A DNA stretch of 64,000 nt from Mycolicibacterium stellerae (GTDB lineage: Bacteria > Actinomycetota > Actinomycetes > Mycobacteriales > Mycobacteriaceae). The position numbers and the translations under genes are program-made. The first letter of the stretch is position 1, and each line of letters opens with the position of its first letter. The stretch lies in NCBI RefSeq assembly GCF_003719305.1, contig NZ_RARC01000006.1, positions 124,001 to 188,000 on the forward strand, written 5' to 3'. Below the pieces are notes generated by a model. It did no database searches. It was not told where the DNA came from and saw nothing but the letters and a program-made list of their open reading frames with translations. This document shows, piece by piece, positions 25,677-34,662 of this stretch.

Positions 25677-26726
25677 ATGGTTGCCGACCGACCGCTGAAA
25701 GTGATTCAGTGGACGACGGGAAACATCGGAAAGCGTTCGCTACACGCCATCATCGGCAGGCCCGACATGGAACTGGTCGGCGTCTACGCACACGGCGCAG
25801 ACAAGGTCGGAGTGGATGCGGCCGAACTGGCCGGCTGGCCCGAGCCCACCGGGGTGGCGGCGACCAACGACATCGACGCGTTGATCGCATTGAAGCCTGA
25901 CGCCTGCTGCTATAACCCGCTGTGGCCGAACATCGACGAGCTGACCCGGCTACTGGAGGCCGGTGTCAACGTCTGCTCCAGCGCAGCGTGGATCACCGGC
26001 GGCAAGCAGACGCCCGAGGATTTGGACCGGATCCGAAAGGCCTGCGAGAAGGGCGATTCGACGATATTCGGCAGCGGCGCACATCCGGGCATGACCAACA
26101 TGGTCGGCATGGTGCTCAGCGGATCATGTGAGCGGGTGGACGAGATCCGGATCACCGAGTCGGTCGATTGTTCCACCTACGAGTCGGCGGGCACGCAGAC
26201 CGCCATGGGCTTCTCGCAGGGCCCGGACACTCCGGGCCTTGCCGAAAGCGTGCGAAGGGAAAGCGAGGTCTTCGCCGAGTCCGCGGCGATGATGGCCGAC
26301 GCGATCGGGGCCAAGCTCGATCGGATGACGTTCGACGTCACTTTCACCCCGGCCACCGGCGACACCGATCTCGGGTTCATGCAGATCCCGAAGGACACCG
26401 TGGGCGGTGTGATGGGTTACCACCGCGGCTGGGTCGGCGACAGGAACGTCGTGAGTGTCGGATTCAACTGGATCATGGGCGATCATGTGACGCCTCCCAA
26501 ACCGCTCGAGCACGGGCACGTCATCCAGGTTTTCGGGCTGCCCAATATGCGCACCGTGCTGCACTGCCTGCCACCCAAGGAATGGACCGAACCCGGCTTC
26601 ATGGGTCTCGGGATGATCTATACCGCCCTGCCGGTGACCAATGCCGTACCGGCCGTCGTCGCGGCGGCACCGGGAATCATGACGTTGAAGGATCTGCCGC
26701 CGGTCACCGGGCGGTTCGCCGGCTAG
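25677..26726 (+). CDS. NAD(P)-binding DapB-fold oxidoreductase (dihydrodipicolinate reductase-like)
   Basis: This 349-residue protein has an N-terminal Rossmann domain (VIQWTTGNIGKRSL, then LVGVYAHGADKVGVDAAEL), an active-site region GSGAHPGMTN and a C-terminal mixed domain. It belongs to the large actinobacterial DapB-like group, some members of which act on amine or amino-acid substrates such as 2,4-diaminopentanoate. It is not the lysine-pathway DapB, because the KHH(H/K)K motif is absent. ATG 25677 follows GAGGAG. It is divergent from acetamidase; the substrate is unknown. Confidence 0.75.
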   Translation: MVADRPLKVIQWTTGNIGKRSLHAIIGRPDMELVGVYAHGADKVGVDAAELAGWPEPTGVAATNDIDALIALKPDACCYNPLWPNIDELTRLLEAGVNVCSSAAWITGGKQTPEDLDRIRKACEKGDSTIFGSGAHPGMTNMVGMVLSGSCERVDEIRITESVDCSTYESAGTQTAMGFSQGPDTPGLAESVRRESEVFAESAAMMADAIGAKLDRMTFDVTFTPATGDTDLGFMQIPKDTVGGVMGYHRGWVGDRNVVSVGFNWIMGDHVTPPKPLEHGHVIQVFGLPNMRTVLHCLPPKEWTEPGFMGLGMIYTALPVTNAVPAVVAAAPGIMTLKDLPPVTGRFAG

Positions 26727-26888
26727 CTAGATCACCACTCCGTCGACTCCGCCATCACCACCCGCGAGACTGCAGAGAGATCGCGATCAGCGACGAACGC
26801 ACGATCTGTCAGCAGACTCGAGGGTGTGAAGCGACCCTGCATGTGACTCAGGTGCTGTCAGCAGCGTGGTTTCGGGGCGGCCACCTCG

Positions 26889-27506
26889 TCACATCCGTGC
26901 GCCGAGTTCAGCCTTTCCCGGGCCGCTGAGATCCCTCAGCGCGTCACGGCGGCCCGCCATCGCCATCAGCAATGCCTCGCCGGGACCCTCTACCTCGGGA
27001 CCTTCGCCGTGAGACCAGTCGAGGTCGGTCGCGACGAGGTGAAGGCGCTTCGTGCGCCGCGCGCCGCGGATGGTCGGCGCGGTGAGTGCGAAGTCCAGCG
27101 CAACGCGAAGTCGCCGATCATCGATCGTGCGGGGTAGATGCAGCGGCCTGCGGATGTCCTGCTGATGGATCATGTTGTCGGTGAGCGCGATCCGTCCGCC
27201 GAAACCCGCCGTCAACCCACGCGGTTCAGCGTGCGTCCTGATCAGCGCGATCAGCTCGCCCGCAGTGTGGTCGGCGTAGTCGTCGACCCCAACCTGGTTG
27301 ATCCGGTCAACACTGAGCCAACCCTTGAGGAATCGGCGAACCAACGCGCCGCCGTGCAGTTCGTCGAAGCTGATTGCATGCGCGACGACCTCGCGGACAT
27401 TCCACCGCTCACACAGCGTCGCCGCCTCCCATTGCTCCGGCGACAGCGACTCGAGAAACGCGGCGAAGTCTTCCCGTTCACTGCGGGCAAGATCCAGCCA
27501 GGGCAT
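26889..27506 (-). CDS. Maleylpyruvate isomerase family (DinB-like) protein
   Basis: This 205-residue four-helix-bundle protein of the mycothiol-dependent maleylpyruvate isomerase/DinB-like family shows the metal-ligand region W-N-V-R-E-V-V-A-H43 and H114-x-x-D117 (MIHQQDIRRPL). Mycothiol-dependent isomerisation or transfer is known for the family; the substrate here is unknown. The ATG shares one base with the degV stop (TAATG), so it is translated with degV. The 162 bases between it and the preceding plus-strand gene hold no recognisable element. Confidence 0.78.
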   Translation of the reverse strand: MPWLDLARSEREDFAAFLESLSPEQWEAATLCERWNVREVVAHAISFDELHGGALVRRFLKGWLSVDRINQVGVDDYADHTAGELIALIRTHAEPRGLTAGFGGRIALTDNMIHQQDIRRPLHLPRTIDDRRLRVALDFALTAPTIRGARRTKRLHLVATDLDWSHGEGPEVEGPGEALLMAMAGRRDALRDLSGPGKAELGARM

Positions 27507-28339
27507 TAGTCGTCGAGTCCGACGCAGACGCCGATCGCGCCAGCCCCGACGTGTACCGCGAGCACGGGACCCATGTCGGTGACGGTGGGAGGGGCGATCT
27601 GCGGGAGCCGCTCCGTCAACGTCTTGGCGACGTCATCGGCGGTGTCACGGTTGTCGACGTGGTGGACGGCGATCTTGGCACTTCCGTCGCCGACCATCTC
27701 GACTACCTGGTCGATCATCGCCGCATGTGCCTTTGTGGCGGTGCGGATCCGCTGGGCAAGCACCAACCTGCCGTCGACGTCGAGGCACAACAATGGCTTC
27801 AGCGACAAGGCGGAACCCAACAGTGACGCTCCCCTGCGAATTCTGCCGCTGCGCCGCAGATTGTCGAGCCGGTGCACGACGATGAACGCGTGGACGCGCG
27901 GAACGGCCGAACGAGCCGCGGCCTCAACGGCATTCAGGTCTGCACCGGCGGCGGCCTGCTGCGCGGCCGCCAAGGCGACGAACCCCACTCCCATCGCGGC
28001 CGACCTGGAGTTGACGACGCGCACCGAGGGACCGAACTCGCGCGCCACCGACACCGCAGAACTGTAGGTGCTCGACAGCGCGGCCGATATGTGCACGGCC
28101 ACCACCCCGTCGCCGCCGCTGTGCGTCAGCGCTTCACGGTAGGCATCGGCGAGTTCGGCAGGCGTAGCGCCCGCCGTGGTGGCGTGGCGCAGGTGGACAT
28201 CGGCAGGCACATCGTCATCGCCGTCGCGGAAATTCTTGCCGTCCAGCAGGATGTGTAGCGGTACCTGCCGTATACCGCAGCGCTCGAGGTCCTCGGGCTG
28301 CAGACGCGAGGACGAGTCGGTGACCACGACGACTGCCAT
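27506..28339 (-). CDS. DegV family fatty-acid-binding protein
   Basis: This is a 277-residue DegV-fold protein. It opens VVVVTDSSSRLQPEDLERCGI and has ISAALSSTYSSA, VVNSRSAAMGVGF and IVVHRLDNLRRSGRIRRGASLLGS, which bind and shield an acyl chain. In firmicutes such proteins present fatty acids to a kinase; no role is established in mycobacteria. The start was put at ATG 28337-28339, two bases after the octT stop; the frame extends to 28363 without support. It corresponds to Rv2417c. Confidence 0.88.
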   Translation of the reverse strand: MAVVVVTDSSSRLQPEDLERCGIRQVPLHILLDGKNFRDGDDDVPADVHLRHATTAGATPAELADAYREALTHSGGDGVVAVHISAALSSTYSSAVSVAREFGPSVRVVNSRSAAMGVGFVALAAAQQAAAGADLNAVEAAARSAVPRVHAFIVVHRLDNLRRSGRIRRGASLLGSALSLKPLLCLDVDGRLVLAQRIRTATKAHAAMIDQVVEMVGDGSAKIAVHHVDNRDTADDVAKTLTERLPQIAPPTVTDMGPVLAVHVGAGAIGVCVGLDD

Positions 28340-28340
28340 G

Positions 28341-29108
28341 CTAGGAAGCGTCCTCCTGCACAACGCCGGCTTCCTGCAGGCCCTTGAGCATCAGTTCGGC
28401 AACCGCTTGATGTGCCTCGAAATTCCAGTGGATGCCGTCGGGATTTCCTCTACCGCTCATGATGTGCTCGGCGACCGCAGCTTTCAGGTCGACCACCGGT
28501 ACATCGTGTTGCGCTGCCCATTCGGTGATCGCTTTCACCGTGCCCGGCCTTCCATGGTGGGCCTTGCCGTACGTCTCGGCGACATGCACCGAGGGCAATG
28601 ACGCGACGATGGGAATACCGGGTCGGTTGAAATCGATTGCACCGCGGGTCAGTTCGAGATATTCGACGGAGACGTGCGGCGGCAGCGCCGCACGTGCGAT
28701 CGGAGACAACCTTGGCTGTGCCCAACTGTAGCCATCACGTACCCAGCGGCGAAGCCACGACGGACGCACGTAGCGGATCAGCTCACGCAACGCTGTCGGC
28801 AATGGCGATGGCAGCGAGTCCATCCCGCTGGTCGCGAAGATAACGGCTCCAGCACGGGGCAGGGCCGCCCAGGCGCGCGGATCCTGCGTCGCCGCCCACC
28901 ACACATCGCGGCAGGTCCAGCCGATCCGGCCGATGAGCTCGACGTCCCAATCAAGATGTGCAGCAACGATATTGGGCCAGATCCGCGGATCGTCGGCAGG
29001 CACGCCGCCGGTCGGCCCGTAATACGAGAGGGAGTCGCAGAAAACGAGAAGTGTCCGCCGGCGGGCTGGGGCGGAGCGGCTCGGGGATTGGTTGGTGTCA
29101 GAGGACAT
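28341..29108 (-). CDS. octT: Diglucosylglycerate octanoyltransferase OctT-like
   Basis: This 255-residue SGNH/GDSL-fold protein carries the nucleophile in [11 protein letters not shown] and the Asp-His pair in [13 protein letters not shown]. tuberculosis Rv2418c at this position is OctT, which octanoylates diglucosylglycerate, an early step toward methylglucose lipopolysaccharide. The start ATG 29106-29108 overlaps the end of gpgP by 11 bases. That puts the phosphatase making the precursor and the acyltransferase using a later intermediate in one operon. Confidence 0.85.
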   Translation of the reverse strand: MSSDTNQSPSRSAPARRRTLLVFCDSLSYYGPTGGVPADDPRIWPNIVAAHLDWDVELIGRIGWTCRDVWWAATQDPRAWAALPRAGAVIFATSGMDSLPSPLPTALRELIRYVRPSWLRRWVRDGYSWAQPRLSPIARAALPPHVSVEYLELTRGAIDFNRPGIPIVASLPSVHVAETYGKAHHGRPGTVKAITEWAAQHDVPVVDLKAAVAEHIMSGRGNPDGIHWNFEAHQAVAELMLKGLQEAGVVQEDAS

Positions 29109-29766
29109 CGTTGGCGACCTGGGCCGAGGCGTTCCACACATCGAGGCGCCACCGGATATCGTCGAAGTCCGCGTCGTCGTCGGAATGCCCCGACAGCTGC
29201 ACCCAGCTGGCGTTACCCATGCCGCCAAGCGCCGGCCAGTTGTCCACCGGTAGTTTCAGCAGCGCCGCCGTCAGCGCGGCGATCAGCCCGCCGTGTGCAA
29301 CCAGCACCACCGGCCGTTCGGGTTCGTCTGTCCCCCACTCGGTTTGATCGCAGACAAGTTCCTTGATCATCGGCACGCCCCGCGCCGCAACGTCGACTCG
29401 GCTCTCCCCACCGTGCGGCGCCCACGTCGCGTCGTTGCGCCACGCGATGCGCGCTCCCGGCGCCGCTGCGTCGACCTCGATATGAGTCAAACCCTGCCAG
29501 TCGCCGAGGTGTGTCTCGCGGAGCCGGGCGTCCACCTCCACGGGCAGACCGGACCGCTCCCCGAGGGATTCCGCGGTGTCGAGCGCACGACGAAGGTCGG
29601 AGGAGACGATCAGCAGCGGTTGCCGTTTGGCCAGCACCTCCGCGACGGCGGCGGCCTGATCCCGGCCGAGGTCGCTGAGATCGGTGTCGAGTTGGCCCTG
29701 CATGCGGTTTCCCGCATTGAACTCGGTCTGCCCGTGTCGCAGCATCACCAGGCGGCGGATCGTCAC
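29098..29766 (-). CDS. gpgP: Glucosyl-3-phosphoglycerate phosphatase
   Basis: This 222-residue histidine phosphatase has the phosphohistidine motif L9-R-H11-G12 and a second catalytic His in VAHGG. It corresponds to Rv2419c (formerly gpm2), shown to dephosphorylate glucosyl-3-phosphoglycerate to glucosylglycerate in methylglucose lipopolysaccharide synthesis. GTG 29764-29766 was chosen because it overlaps the rsfS stop and gives the known length; the longer frame is a shadow of rsfS. Confidence 0.9.
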   Translation of the reverse strand: MTIRRLVMLRHGQTEFNAGNRMQGQLDTDLSDLGRDQAAAVAEVLAKRQPLLIVSSDLRRALDTAESLGERSGLPVEVDARLRETHLGDWQGLTHIEVDAAAPGARIAWRNDATWAPHGGESRVDVAARGVPMIKELVCDQTEWGTDEPERPVVLVAHGGLIAALTAALLKLPVDNWPALGGMGNASWVQLSGHSDDDADFDDIRWRLDVWNASAQVANDVL

Positions 29767-30134
29767 GGCGCCTCCCCGTCGAGGTCGACGGGGACGATCG
29801 GGCAGTCCCGCCACAACCGGTCCAGCGCATAGAAGTTGCGCTCGTCCTGATGCTGGATGTGCACCACGATGTCGACGAAATCCAACAGGGTCCAGCGTCC
29901 TTCGCGGGCGCCCTCCCTGCGTGCCGGCTTGTAACCGGCCAGCCGCATCTTCTCCTCCACCTCGTCGACGATCGCGTTGACCTGACGTTCGTTGGACGCC
30001 GACGCGATCACGAAGCAATCGGTGATCACCAGCTGGCCGGACACGTCGATGACGACGACGTCTTCGGCGAGTTTCGACGACGCCGCCCGCGCGGCCACCG
30101 TCGCCATCGCGATGGCTTCATCGGAGGCGGTCAC
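29763..30134 (-). CDS. rsfS: Ribosome silencing factor RsfS
   Basis: This 123-residue RsfS/DUF143 protein shows [36 protein letters not shown] and [26 protein letters not shown]. It binds ribosomal protein L14 and prevents subunit joining when nutrients are low. It starts at GTG 30132-30134, overlapping the nadD stop (GTGA). The nadD-rsfS pair is conserved across bacteria. Confidence 0.93.
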   Translation of the reverse strand: MTASDEAIAMATVAARAASSKLAEDVVVIDVSGQLVITDCFVIASASNERQVNAIVDEVEEKMRLAGYKPARREGAREGRWTLLDFVDIVVHIQHQDERNFYALDRLWRDCPIVPVDLDGEAP

Positions 30135-30769
30135 CGCGAATGCTCCTGTGCGGCAAGTACCTGCGTACGGTAGAGGCCTCGCTTGGACACGTACTGCACG
30201 ACACCGTCGGGCACCAGATACCAGATCGGCCTGTTCACCTCGGCGCGCTTGCGGCAGTCGGTCGACGAGATCGCCAGAGCGGGCACCTCGACCAGGGTCA
30301 GCGCGTCGGGCGGCATCTCTTTGAGCGCCTTCTCGATGTGCTTGCCGTCGAGTTCGTAGCCGGGTCGGCTCACCCCGACGAACTTGGCGAGGGCGAACAG
30401 CTCCTCCCAGTCCTGCCACGTCAGGATCGAGGCCAGCGCGTCGGCGCCGGTGATGAAGTAAAGATCGGCGTCGGGGTTGAACGCCTGCAGATCACGCAGG
30501 GTGTCGCGGGTGTACGTCGGCCCACCGCGGTCGATGTCGGCCCGGCTCACGGAGAACCGCGGATTGGATGCGGTGGCGATGACGGTCATCAGGTAGCGGT
30601 CCTCGGCGGGCGTGACATCGCGGCTCTTCTGCCACGGCTGGCCGGTCGGCACGAACACCACCTGGTCCAGATCGAACAGGTCGGCAACCTCGCTGGCTGC
30701 GACCAGGTGCCCGTTGTGAACGGGATCGAACGTCCCGCCCATCACGCCGAGCCTGCGTCGAGATGCCAC
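30131..30769 (-). CDS. nadD: Nicotinate-nucleotide adenylyltransferase
   Basis: This 212-residue NaMN adenylyltransferase makes deamido-NAD. The nucleotide-binding motif is [15 protein letters not shown], with ISSTDCRKR near the C-terminus. The start was set at GTG 30767-30769; an internal ATG (MGGTFDP) is the other option but would cut into the first strand. nadE, which completes NAD synthesis, is also in this window, at 59.7-61.8 kb. Confidence 0.93.
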   Translation of the reverse strand: MASRRRLGVMGGTFDPVHNGHLVAASEVADLFDLDQVVFVPTGQPWQKSRDVTPAEDRYLMTVIATASNPRFSVSRADIDRGGPTYTRDTLRDLQAFNPDADLYFITGADALASILTWQDWEELFALAKFVGVSRPGYELDGKHIEKALKEMPPDALTLVEVPALAISSTDCRKRAEVNRPIWYLVPDGVVQYVSKRGLYRTQVLAAQEHSR

Positions 30770-30801
30770 GTTTAGGCAGCTTACGGCAGCCGTCCCGACC
30801 G

Positions 30802-31551
30802 CTAGACGGCCGAGAGTCGATGCGCGCCGAGCAGTTCGGACACCTCGAACGAGGCGCGGTCGGCGCGGTACACATCGCGGGCGTATTCCACACACCGGCC
30901 GGTGCTGTCCTCGGTGCAGCGGGTCAGCAGGGTACCCGCCGATCCCGCGCGCACTCCGAGCTGCGAACTGGACGCATCGTCGAGCACGATCGACTCCAGC
31001 ACAGCGGTCGAGCGAGCCAGGTCGACGCCGTAGCGGCTGCGCAGGATCGCCCACAGCGACCCGTCGTCGGGTTCGTCGAGGATGCCTGGGGTGAGATCGG
31101 CGGGCAGGAACGTCGTCTCCAGCGCGAACGGGACGTCATCGACGGTGCGCAGCCGATGAAACACGTTGACCATTGCGGCGTCGTCGAGACCGAGTGCCAG
31201 CCGGACCGCGGGCGTCGGGTGTTGGTGTTCGGCCCACATCAGGCGCGCGGCCGGGCGGCGCCCCAGCCGGGACACCTCCTCCGAGAAGCTGCCGATGTGG
31301 AACCGCACCCGCGGCTCGGCGACGAAGGTGCCGCGGGGCGGCCTGCGGTAGACCACCCCCTCGCTTTCGAGCAGAGACAGCGCCTGGCGGGCGGTCATGC
31401 GACTGACACCGTGCTGTTCGGCGAGCTCTCGCTCGGAGGGCAGCAACGTGTGAGGTCCCAACTGCTCAGTGGCGATGCGGTCGCGAACCAGGGCCGCAAT
31501 CGCGATGTATCTCGGGGTGGCGGGTGCCTGGTCCCTGGCGGCGGCGGGCAT
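30802..31551 (-). CDS. GntR/HutC-family transcriptional regulator
   Basis: This 249-residue regulator has an N-terminal winged helix (residues ~15-80: [43 protein letters not shown]). A UTRA ligand-binding domain follows (~95-240). It is divergent from the permease-kinase-oxidoreductase operon. Two near-identical TGGTATAGnCCA sites lie in the shared 148-base region, one next to each start, so it most likely represses both itself and the operon. The effector is probably the transported compound or its phosphate. Confidence 0.88.
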   Translation of the reverse strand: MPAAARDQAPATPRYIAIAALVRDRIATEQLGPHTLLPSERELAEQHGVSRMTARQALSLLESEGVVYRRPPRGTFVAEPRVRFHIGSFSEEVSRLGRRPAARLMWAEHQHPTPAVRLALGLDDAAMVNVFHRLRTVDDVPFALETTFLPADLTPGILDEPDDGSLWAILRSRYGVDLARSTAVLESIVLDDASSSQLGVRAGSAGTLLTRCTEDSTGRCVEYARDVYRADRASFEVSELLGAHRLSAV

Positions 31552-31582
31552 CTCTGCAGAGTAACCGCGTCCGTCAACCAGC

Positions 31583-31594
31583 TGGTATAGGCCA
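31583..31594. promoter_or_regulatory. GntR-type operator near the regulator gene
   Basis: TGGTATAGGCCA, one base different from the reverse complement of the second site (TGGTATAGACCA). It lies 31 bases upstream of the regulator start. Confidence 0.6.
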
Positions 31595-31632
31595 CCGATT
31601 TGTAAACACTTCGTAATCGGGCGCCGTTGGGC

Positions 31633-31661
31633 TTGACGGTGGCCTGAGTCACACCCATACT
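31633..31661 (+). promoter_or_regulatory. Promoter of the permease-kinase-oxidoreductase operon
   Basis: TTGACG (31633-31638), a 17-base spacer and CATACT (31656-31661). The predicted start site falls just upstream of the operator at 31676-31687, a repressor-compatible layout. Confidence 0.6.
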
Positions 31662-31675
31662 ACGGTTCGACCACA

Positions 31676-31687
31676 TGGTCTATACCA
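31676..31687. promoter_or_regulatory. GntR-type operator before the permease gene
   Basis: TGGTCTATACCA, a near-perfect palindrome of the GntR consensus type. It lies between the predicted transcription start and the Shine-Dalgarno GGAGG of the permease gene. Confidence 0.65.
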
Positions 31688-31699
31688 CTGGAGGAAACG

Positions 31700-33202
31700 A
31701 TGACGAATCCGGAACCCCCAGCCGCCAGCGATGCCGCTGACCTGGCAAAATTCGGCTATGACCAGTCCCTGGAGCGGCGCACCGGACGATTCGCGTCGTT
31801 CGCAGTGGCGTTCGCCTTCGTCTCCATCGCCACCGGCATTTTCACCACCTACGGAGCGGTTCTGAACTCGTCGGGACCGATGGGCATCTGGACGTGGCCG
31901 ATCGCCACCGTCGGCCAGTTGGCGGTGGCCTTCGTCCTCGGCGCACTCGCCGCGCGAATCCCGGTGACCGGCTACCACTACCAGTGGATGTCGCGGCTGG
32001 CCAACCCGGTGCTTGGCTGGATCCTCGGCTGGATCTCGTTCACGTTCCTGGCCATCGTGGTGGTCGCGGTGGACTACACGATCGCGTCGACGATCTTCCC
32101 GGTGCTGCTGAACTACGAGGGCACCGCGACGATCGCGTGGCTGGTGACCGCCGTCGTGCTGCTGATTCAGGCAGCGTTGGTGGCGTTCTCGACGCGGTGG
32201 GCGGAACGGGTGAACAACACCTTCGTCTCGCTCGAACTCATCGGCATGGTGGCGCTGACGGTGCTGCTGCTCATCGTGGCCGCCGTGCGCGGAGACATGG
32301 ACTTCTCGAATCTGGTCAGCACGGGCGCCGTGCCCGCGGAGGGCTACTGGAGCTTCGGTGAGCTGACAACGGCGGGCCCGTGGATGCTCGGGTTCCTTCT
32401 GGGCGCCTTCACCATCGTCGGCTTCGAGTCCGCGGCCAACCTGGCCGAGGAGACCAACGACCCCGAACGCGTTGTGCCGCGGGCGATGTGGCAGGCGGTA
32501 CTCGCCTCCGGTGTGCTCGGCTTCATCTTCATCGTCGCCGTCACACTCGCCGCGGGCGATCCCGTCGCGCTGGCCGAGTCCGGCACCCCGATCGCCGACG
32601 TCATCCACAACACCCTCGGTTCAGCCGTCGCGACCCTGCTGCTGCTGATGGTGGTGCTGGCGATCTTCGCCTGCGGACTGGTGATCATGATCACCGGTGT
32701 GCGGTTGACCTGGGCCATGTCGCGTGACGAGCGCTTCCCCGGCTGGCAGCAGTGGCAACAGGTTTCGCCGACCTTCCACACGCCGCTGAAGGCCACCGTG
32801 CTGTATGTCGTCCTCGCCGAACTGATCCTGGCGATCTTCTCGCATTCGGAGACCGCCCTGTTCACCTTGTTCGGTGCGGCCACCCTGCTCCCCGCGGTGA
32901 TGTACGCATCGACGGTGGTGCTGTACCTGATCAAGCGCAAGTCCCTGCCGGTGAGCGACAAGTTCAACCTCGGCGCGTGGGAGATCCCGATCCTGGTGGT
33001 TGCCGTGGTGTGGCTGGTGTTCGAGCTCGCGCTGTTCCGGGACTCGAGTTTCAAACAGGCGTGGGCATACGTCATCGTGATGGTGGTCATCGGTGCGTGC
33101 TATCTCGGCTACCTGCTGGTGACCCGCGGCAAGAGCGGACTGACGATGCCCGGCATGGCGTCGATCGATGCCGAGCTGGAGGCGCAGGCGTCCAAGGACT
33201 AG
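31700..33202 (+). CDS. APC-superfamily amino acid/amine permease
   Basis: This 500-residue transporter has about 12 membrane helices. Family segments are SIATGIFTTYG in helix 1, the intracellular loop AGFES-like GFESAANLAEETNDPERVVPRAMW after helix 6, and MSRDERFPGWQQWQQVSPTFHTPLKA. The closest groups carry amino acids, choline, GABA or ethanolamine. It heads an operon with a polyol-type kinase, which is unusual because such kinases normally go with aquaglyceroporins or sugar carriers. GGAGG precedes ATG 31700. Confidence 0.87.
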   Translation: MTNPEPPAASDAADLAKFGYDQSLERRTGRFASFAVAFAFVSIATGIFTTYGAVLNSSGPMGIWTWPIATVGQLAVAFVLGALAARIPVTGYHYQWMSRLANPVLGWILGWISFTFLAIVVVAVDYTIASTIFPVLLNYEGTATIAWLVTAVVLLIQAALVAFSTRWAERVNNTFVSLELIGMVALTVLLLIVAAVRGDMDFSNLVSTGAVPAEGYWSFGELTTAGPWMLGFLLGAFTIVGFESAANLAEETNDPERVVPRAMWQAVLASGVLGFIFIVAVTLAAGDPVALAESGTPIADVIHNTLGSAVATLLLLMVVLAIFACGLVIMITGVRLTWAMSRDERFPGWQQWQQVSPTFHTPLKATVLYVVLAELILAIFSHSETALFTLFGAATLLPAVMYASTVVLYLIKRKSLPVSDKFNLGAWEIPILVVAVVWLVFELALFRDSSFKQAWAYVIVMVVIGACYLGYLLVTRGKSGLTMPGMASIDAELEAQASKD

Positions 33203-33222
33203 GAAGGACGGCGGGGCTGCTC

Positions 33223-34662
33223 ATGCACCACTTCCTGGCCATCGACCAGGGGACTTCGGGCACCAAGGCCATCGTGGTCGACGAGGCCGGGCAGGTCGTC
33301 TCGATCGCAGAGGTGGCGGTGCGGCCGGAGTACTCGGCAGGCGGCGCAGTCGAGCAGGACCCGGAGGCGCTGTTCGACTCGGTCGTCAGCGCCGGCCGAA
33401 ACGCCTTGGCGCAGGCGGACGTTCCGGTCGCGGCGGTGGCGCTGGCCAACCAGGGCGAGACCGTGCTGGCCTGGGACCGCGGCACCGGCCGCCCGTTGAC
33501 ACCTGCCGTGGTGTGGCAGGACCGCCGGGCCGAGTCGATCTGCGCGCCGCTACAGGCATCCGCGGACACCGTCGCACAGCGCACAGGTCTGGTGCTCGAC
33601 CCCTATTTCACCGCACCGAAGATGGCGTGGATCCGAGCGAATATGACGACTGCCGGTGTGGTCGCCACCACCGACACCTGGCTGGTGCACCGGTTGTGCG
33701 GTGCGTTTGTCACCGACGCGTCGACGGCCAGCAGGTCACTGCTGACCTCTCTGGACTCCGCCGAATGGGACGACGAGCTGATCGGTTTATTCGGCCTGAC
33801 CGGCGAGGCGCTACCCGAGATCGTCGGCTGTGACCAGATCGTCGGCAGCACAGATGCTTTCGGGCCGACGATTCCCGTCGCCGGACTGATCGTCGACCAG
33901 CAGGCGGCACTGTTGGCCGAAAGCTGCCTGACGCCAGGCGATGCCAAAGCCACATTCGGCACCGGCGCCTTCCTGCTGGCCCAGCTCGGCGCCAACCCGG
34001 CCCGGTCGACGTCGGGCTTGACCACCTCGGTGGCGTGGCGGTTGCGCGAGCACACGTCGTATTGCGTCGACGGTCAGGTCTACACGGCGGCGTCCGCGGT
34101 GCGCTGGGCAGTCGACCTGGGGCTGGTGCCTGCGGCGAATGAAATCGACTCTGTCGCAGCAGATTCCAGTGACGGCGTGCTGTGTGTCCCCGCCCTGGCC
34201 GGATTGGCGGCGCCGTGGTGGGACTCAGCGGCCGGCGCGTCGTTCAGCGGCATGTCACTGTCAAGCGGGCGCGGCCAATTGGTGCGTGCCCTTCTGGAGG
34301 GCATCGCCGCTCAGGTCGCGGCGCTGGCCGACCTGGTGGCCTCCGATTTGGGACAGCCGTTGACCCGGCTGAGGGTCGACGGAGGGCTCACTCAGTCCAC
34401 GGTTCTCATGCAGGCGCAGGCCGACTTGGCGCGGATCCCCGTCGACGTCTACCCCTCGCTGCACGCCACCGCGCTCGGCGCCGCCGCATGTGCGCGACTG
34501 GCGCTCGATACCGGTCTCGACGTGACAGACGCCGTCGGCACGTGGACACCCGACCACACCTACCTACCGCAGTGGTCAACCGACCGAGCCGAGGAGTTCA
34601 TGTCGCGATGGATGCGCGCCGCGGAATCGGTTCTCGTGCATGAGGAGACGACCGTCCCATGA
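33223..34662 (+). CDS. FGGY-family carbohydrate kinase (glycerol-kinase-like)
   Basis: This 479-residue kinase has the ASKHA fold. Its phosphate-1 motif is LAIDQGTSGTKAIVVDE, followed by VALANQGETVLAWDRGTGRPLTPAVVWQDRRA (substrate region), GLIVDQQAALLAE, FGTGAFLL and LRVDGGLTQS (adenosine region). The GQGET/WQDRR pattern is glycerol-kinase-like, but the length and spacing do not prove glycerol as substrate. The start is ATG 33223; the much longer frame upstream is a shadow of the permease. It overlaps the next gene by four bases (ATGA). Confidence 0.85.
   Translation: MHHFLAIDQGTSGTKAIVVDEAGQVVSIAEVAVRPEYSAGGAVEQDPEALFDSVVSAGRNALAQADVPVAAVALANQGETVLAWDRGTGRPLTPAVVWQDRRAESICAPLQASADTVAQRTGLVLDPYFTAPKMAWIRANMTTAGVVATTDTWLVHRLCGAFVTDASTASRSLLTSLDSAEWDDELIGLFGLTGEALPEIVGCDQIVGSTDAFGPTIPVAGLIVDQQAALLAESCLTPGDAKATFGTGAFLLAQLGANPARSTSGLTTSVAWRLREHTSYCVDGQVYTAASAVRWAVDLGLVPAANEIDSVAADSSDGVLCVPALAGLAAPWWDSAAGASFSGMSLSSGRGQLVRALLEGIAAQVAALADLVASDLGQPLTRLRVDGGLTQSTVLMQAQADLARIPVDVYPSLHATALGAAACARLALDTGLDVTDAVGTWTPDHTYLPQWSTDRAEEFMSRWMRAAESVLVHEETTVP

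Noticed and set aside
26806..26864. Ten-base direct repeat CTGTCAGCAG, 49 bases apart, in the gap after the DapB-like gene
   Set aside because: Short, imperfect context and no link to a gene start; compatible with chance.
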